Below, piece after piece: positions 60,388 through 64,000 of a stretch of 64,000 nt of DNA; the first letter of the stretch is position 1, and each line of letters begins with the position of its first letter. Source of the stretch: Bacillus sp. FJAT-47783 (GTDB lineage: Bacteria; Bacillota; Bacilli; Bacillales; Aeribacillaceae); NCBI RefSeq assembly GCF_022808615.1, contig NZ_JAKZKS010000007.1:1-64000 (forward strand), given 5' to 3'. Position numbers and translations under genes: made by a program. The notes under the pieces are model-generated. The model searched no databases, had not been told where the DNA came from, and was given only the letters and a program-made list of their open reading frames with translations.

Positions 60388-61368
60388 TTAAGAAGAGTGT
60401 ACTTTAAGCTTTTTAAATTCCTCCGTTAACATCGGCACAACATCAAATAAGTCTCCGACAATCCCATAGTCAGCAACTTTAAAAATGTTTGCCTCTGGAT
60501 CTTTGTTAATGGCAACGATTACTTTTGAGTTTGACATTCCAGCTAAATGTTGGATTGCTCCAGAAATACCACAAGCAATGTAAAGGTCTGGTGTTACAAC
60601 TTTACCTGTTTGGCCAATTTGTAACGAATAGTCGCAGTAATCAGCGTCACAAGCACCGCGACTTGCTCCAACTGCTCCCCCTAACACATCGGCTAGTTCT
60701 TGGAGTGGCTTAAACCCATCTTCACTTTTCACACCACGTCCACCTGCTACAATCACTTTTGCTTCTGATAAATCAACACCTTCAGTTGCTTTTCTGACAA
60801 CATCTTGAACAATTGTACGTAAATCTTTAATATCTAGGGATATTGAAGATACGTCACCTGTTCTACCCTCGTCCTTTTCAAGAGCCGGAATATTATTTGG
60901 ACGAATCGTCGCAAAAATCATACCATCTGTTACGATTTTCTTCTCAAACGCTTTACCAGAAAAGATTGGTCTTGTAAAGACAATATTTCCCCCAACGACT
61001 TCAACAGAAGTTGCATCCGAAATTAATCCAGAGTTTAACTTTGCAGCAATTTTTGGTGATAAATCTTTTCCTAATGCCGTGTGACCAAATACGATTCCTT
61101 CTGGTTTTTCCTCCTCAATAACAGCCATTACCGCTTGAGAATAACCATCTGGTGTATAATCCTTTAACTTGTCATGCTCAATTGTTACAACTCGATCCGC
61201 TCCATAAGCAATCATCTCAGAAGCTAAATCAACTACTTGATGACCGAATAAAGCCGCAACAACTTCGCCACCTTCAGCTACAACTTTCCCTGCTGCTACC
61301 GCCTCAAACGAAACATTTCGTAACGCGCCGTCGCGGACTTCTCCTAATACTAGAACTTTACGTGCCAT
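60388..61368 (-). CDS. etfA: Electron transfer flavoprotein alpha subunit
   Basis: FAD-carrying subunit of ETF, which takes electrons from acyl-CoA dehydrogenases. The 326-residue protein has the C-terminal FAD-binding motif with [14 protein letters not shown] (about 205-218), [35 protein letters not shown] and [22 protein letters not shown] at 61368 follows AGGGGGAAAAC. It lies after etfB with a 147-base gap. Confidence 0.97.
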   Translation of the reverse strand: MARKVLVLGEVRDGALRNVSFEAVAAGKVVAEGGEVVAALFGHQVVDLASEMIAYGADRVVTIEHDKLKDYTPDGYSQAVMAVIEEEKPEGIVFGHTALGKDLSPKIAAKLNSGLISDATSVEVVGGNIVFTRPIFSGKAFEKKIVTDGMIFATIRPNNIPALEKDEGRTGDVSSISLDIKDLRTIVQDVVRKATEGVDLSEAKVIVAGGRGVKSEDGFKPLQELADVLGGAVGASRGACDADYCDYSLQIGQTGKVVTPDLYIACGISGAIQHLAGMSNSKVIVAINKDPEANIFKVADYGIVGDLFDVVPMLTEEFKKLKVHSS

Positions 61369-61515
61369 ATTGTTTTCCCCCTGTTTTCCTTTTTTAAAGA
61401 ACTGCTCTATCCTTTTCGTAAAATTGTTACGTTACTTGTATGAAGCCAGCCCTTTTTTAGTCTCGCCTCAATTTAAAGGAGTTTTAAAACCGTGTCTCTC
61501 CCCATCATCCGTATA

Positions 61516-62289
61516 TTAAATCACTTTTGCTTCACTTCTTAATAACGAAACTAATTCTTTCACTTGATCTTGAAGCTCACCTTGTAACACTTTACCTGCC
61601 TCTTTTTTCGGTGGTAAGTAAATTTCTAACGTTTTTGTTTTTGCTTCTACATCATCTTCATCAATGTCCAAGTCATCTAATTCTAGCTCTTCAAGTGGCT
61701 TTTTCTTCGCTTTCATAATTCCTGGTAGGGAAGGATAGCGCGGCTCATTTAACCCTTGCTGAGCTGTTACTAATAATGGTAACGTTGTTTCAATAACTTC
61801 CGAATCCCCTTCCACATCACGAACAATTTTCACATTTTCTCCATCCACTTCGATACTCGTAATGGTTGTAACATACGGGATGTTTAATAATTCTGCTAAA
61901 CGTGGACCAACTTGCCCTGAACCGCCATCAATCGCTACATTACCGCCTAAAATTAAATCTACTTCTTGGTCTTTTAAATATTCATGTAAAATTTTCGCTG
62001 TCGTAAATTGATCTCCATCTTCAAGATCCTCTTCCACATTGATTAAAACCGCTTTATCACAGCCCATTGCTAATGCTGTGCGAAGCTCCTTTTCACTTTC
62101 TTCTGAACCAACTGTTACAACGGTAATTTCGCCACCATGCTCATCTCGCAATTGAATGGCTTCTTCAATTGCATACTCATCATAAGGGTTAATAATAAAT
62201 TCTGCACCATCTTCAACAATACGGCCATTTTCAATGACGATTTTTTCTTCCGTATCAAACGTTCTTTTCATAATCACGTAAATATTCAT
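61516..62289 (-). CDS. etfB: Electron transfer flavoprotein beta subunit
   Basis: Partner of EtfA; binds AMP and interacts with dehydrogenases. ATG at 62289 is preceded by AAAGGGGATGG; 257 residues, normal for the family. Signatures: INPYDEYAIEEAIQLRDE, DLILGGNVAIDGGSGQVGPRLAE and the ETTLPLLVTAQQGLNEPRY region near the recognition loop. It is downstream of fadB. Confidence 0.97.
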   Translation of the reverse strand: MNIYVIMKRTFDTEEKIVIENGRIVEDGAEFIINPYDEYAIEEAIQLRDEHGGEITVVTVGSEESEKELRTALAMGCDKAVLINVEEDLEDGDQFTTAKILHEYLKDQEVDLILGGNVAIDGGSGQVGPRLAELLNIPYVTTITSIEVDGENVKIVRDVEGDSEVIETTLPLLVTAQQGLNEPRYPSLPGIMKAKKKPLEELELDDLDIDEDDVEAKTKTLEIYLPPKKEAGKVLQGELQDQVKELVSLLRSEAKVI

Positions 62290-62365
62290 GTTTCCATCCC
62301 CTTTGTTATGTTTAAGACATATTGATTTATTAAAATGCAAGGATTCCCCATTCTTGAATTTATCC

Positions 62366-63139
62366 TTATTTGCCTACAAATGTTGGTTTACGCTTTTCTA
62401 TAAAGGCTTGAATCCCCTCTTTTGCGTCATCGCTTGTAAATACTGTTCCAAATAATTCTGCTTCTTTATTAACTCCATCTTGGAATCTTTCATTTTTGCT
62501 ATAAAAGGCAAGTTCAATCGCAGCCTTAACTGAAACTGGAGATTTTTCCGCCACTTTTGCAGCAAGCGCCATTACTCGATCCATCAATTCTTCTTCATCG
62601 ACAACATGATTCACTAATCGATATTTGTATGCTTCTTCACCTGTAATCGGCTCACTCGTTAACAACATTTCAAGCGCTTTCGCTTCACCTACGTAGCGAG
62701 GTAAGCGTTGAGACCCTGCAAACCCTGGAATGAGACCTAATTGTAATTCAGGTAAACCTAGCTTAGCTGTTTTTGTTGCGACACGAATGTGACAAGCCAT
62801 AGCTAACTCAAGTCCGCCACCAAGAGCAGCGCCGTGTATCGCCGCAATAATCGGTTTTGGGAATGACTCCATTTTTTCAAAAACCGCTTGTCCATCTGCT
62901 GCAAGTTTTGAAAACTGTTCAGCACTCTCGATTGTAGTGAATTCTTTTATATCTGCTCCTGCCGAGAAAAATCTTCCTTCTCCATGGAGGACGATTACTC
63001 GAATGTCATCATCTTGCTCAATATCGCTAAGCAATTTGGAAAGCTCTTTCAAAACTGTAGACGCTAAAGCATTTGCAGGTGGACGATGAAACGTAATTGT
63101 TGCAACATGATTTTCTTTTTTGACTGACAGAAATTCCAA
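62366..63139 (-). CDS. fadB: Enoyl-CoA hydratase FadB (YsiB)
   Basis: Crotonase-fold enoyl-CoA hydratase of beta-oxidation. TTG at 63139 has AAGGAGG eight bases upstream and gives MEFLSVKKENHVATITFHRP; 257 residues. The oxyanion-hole segments (SAGADIKEF and IHGAALGGGLELAMACH) and both catalytic Glu (in GGGLELA and PELQLG) are present. It lies between fadR and etfB, as in B. subtilis. Confidence 0.95.
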   Translation of the reverse strand: MEFLSVKKENHVATITFHRPPANALASTVLKELSKLLSDIEQDDDIRVIVLHGEGRFFSAGADIKEFTTIESAEQFSKLAADGQAVFEKMESFPKPIIAAIHGAALGGGLELAMACHIRVATKTAKLGLPELQLGLIPGFAGSQRLPRYVGEAKALEMLLTSEPITGEEAYKYRLVNHVVDEEELMDRVMALAAKVAEKSPVSVKAAIELAFYSKNERFQDGVNKEAELFGTVFTSDDAKEGIQAFIEKRKPTFVGK

Positions 63140-63377
63140 GCCACTTTCCTCCTTTATCCTTGTAAAACATGTTTTTTGGCTCTTTTCAACATGATTGCTA
63201 TTCACGGATAACAAAGAGAGGCACAAGCAGCTCAATCAGTGACTGAACGCTTGCTCACCATCTTCTCTCACTTAATGAACAACAATCTTCACTGTCATTC
63301 ATTATTGTTAAGCGTAGCATCGTTTGAAAAAAGCCTATATGTTGAAAAGAGGCTGCATCTCAAGATTTATTCGGATG

Positions 63378-63968
63378 CTAATTCCTCTTGCCAAACCCAT
63401 TCATTAATAACTCATATACCGGAGGGACAAGATCAAGTAGATTGTACTTTTGATCATTCATGACCCACGTTGTCGCAATCTCATCGACAACTCCGAAAAT
63501 CATTTGACGAGCGATACGGAGATCAAGGTCTTGTCGAAACTCATTTGTCATTCTTCCATGCTCAATGATGTCATCAATCACGTTTAAATATGATTTTAAT
63601 ACTTGATTGATTTTTTGACGAAGCTCACGATTTGTTTGCCTCAACTCTAATTGAGTGACAATGGCATAATGAGGATCTTGAACAAATTGAGCGAAATGAT
63701 TTTCTACTAATGTATATAATTTCTCTGAAGCTGTCTGTTTTCCTTCTAATTTATGAAGAATTTTTTCTACATGTAGTCCCATTTTTTCTTTGAATAAAGA
63801 AATCAATATATCTTCTTTATTTTTAAAATATAAATAGATAGTTCCATCAGCGACTCCTGCTTGCTTCGCAATTTTTGAGACTTGTGCTGCGTGGTAACCA
63901 TTTTCTGCAATAATAACAACTGCAGCATCAATAATTTTTTTATATTTCGGTCGTTTATCTTTCAACAT
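63378..63968 (-). CDS. fadR: FadR (YsiA), TetR-type repressor of fatty-acid degradation
   Basis: A 196-residue TetR regulator that represses beta-oxidation genes until long-chain acyl-CoA binds. The N-terminal helix-turn-helix (about 25-50, VSKIAKQAGVADGTIYLYF) is clear, and the C-terminal part is the ligand-binding, dimerising domain. ATG at 63968 has GAAAGGAAG upstream. A FadR-type operator lies at 63987-64000, so autoregulation is likely. The usual acyl-CoA ligase gene lcfA would be outside the window. Confidence 0.93.
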   Translation of the reverse strand: MLKDKRPKYKKIIDAAVVIIAENGYHAAQVSKIAKQAGVADGTIYLYFKNKEDILISLFKEKMGLHVEKILHKLEGKQTASEKLYTLVENHFAQFVQDPHYAIVTQLELRQTNRELRQKINQVLKSYLNVIDDIIEHGRMTNEFRQDLDLRIARQMIFGVVDEIATTWVMNDQKYNLLDLVPPVYELLMNGFGKRN

Positions 63969-63986
63969 AACTCTTCCTTTCGAAAA

Positions 63987-64000
63987 TGAATGATTATTCA
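63987..64000. promoter_or_regulatory. FadR operator, cut by window edge
   Basis: TGAATGATTATTCA matches the left part of the FadR box TGAATGAnTnnTCATTCA at all visible positions; the right part lies past the window end. Confidence 0.65.

Overview
The window is a chromosomal segment of an AT-rich, endospore-forming member of the Bacillaceae. The evidence is the gene content and order. From memory, the order spoIIB-folC-valS-ysxE-spoVID-hemLBDCXA-engB-lonA-lonB-clpX-tig-ysoA-leuDCBA-ilvCHB-ysnB-rdgB-rph-gerM-racE-gerE-ysmA-sdhBAC-yslB-lysC-uvrC-trxA-etfAB-fadB-fadR is that of the Bacillus subtilis 2.8-2.9 Mb region. The genus cannot be fixed from sequence alone. Nearly everything is on the minus strand, so transcription runs from high to low coordinates; the only intact plus-strand genes are three short ones (6606, 23408, 46727).

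Layout from low to high coordinate: a broken IS4-family transposase (1-0.86 kb); spoIIB, folC and valS with a T-box leader (1-6.5 kb); a small membrane protein and the spore genes ysxE and spoVID (6.6-9.1 kb); the haem operon hemAXCDBL (9.2-15.5 kb); a three-gene polar amino-acid ABC transporter (15.7-18.0 kb); engB and lonA, then lonB with a SigF-type promoter (18.3-23.2 kb); an unannotated 47-residue Cys-rich protein and a long fold-back element (23.4-23.8 kb); clpX, tig and ysoA (23.9-28.2 kb); the ilv-leu operon with a Leu T-box and an upstream cre site (28.3-37.1 kb); tRNA-Arg(UCU); ysnB-rdgB-rph-gerM-racE (37.5-41.6 kb); a decayed ORF, gerE behind a SigK-type promoter, ysmA, sdhCAB (41.6-46.5 kb); yslB; lysC with a lysine riboswitch; uvrC (48.9-50.7 kb).

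Between uvrC and trxA (50.7-59.8 kb) lies an accessory block that breaks the expected order. It has a GT-C-like membrane glycosyltransferase, an FTR1 iron permease with a separate membrane-anchored extracellular protein, a four-gene surface-glycan-type operon (sugar epimerase, YbhN-like flippase, membrane AlkP-superfamily enzyme, dolichyl-phosphate-mannose-synthase-like transferase), and a lipoprotein related to iron-uptake proteins. Both iron transcription units have Fur-box palindromes between the -35 and -10 elements. The window ends with trxA and the fatty-acid oxidation cluster fadR-fadB-etfB-etfA, with a FadR-type operator running off the edge.

Sporulation genes carry recognisable sigma-E, -F and -K promoter matches. 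Metabolic operons carry T-boxes, a riboswitch, a cre site and Fur boxes, so much of the regulation can be read from sequence. I do not see a clearly new defence or mobile system. The best leads are the glycan/iron block and the structured intergenic elements.
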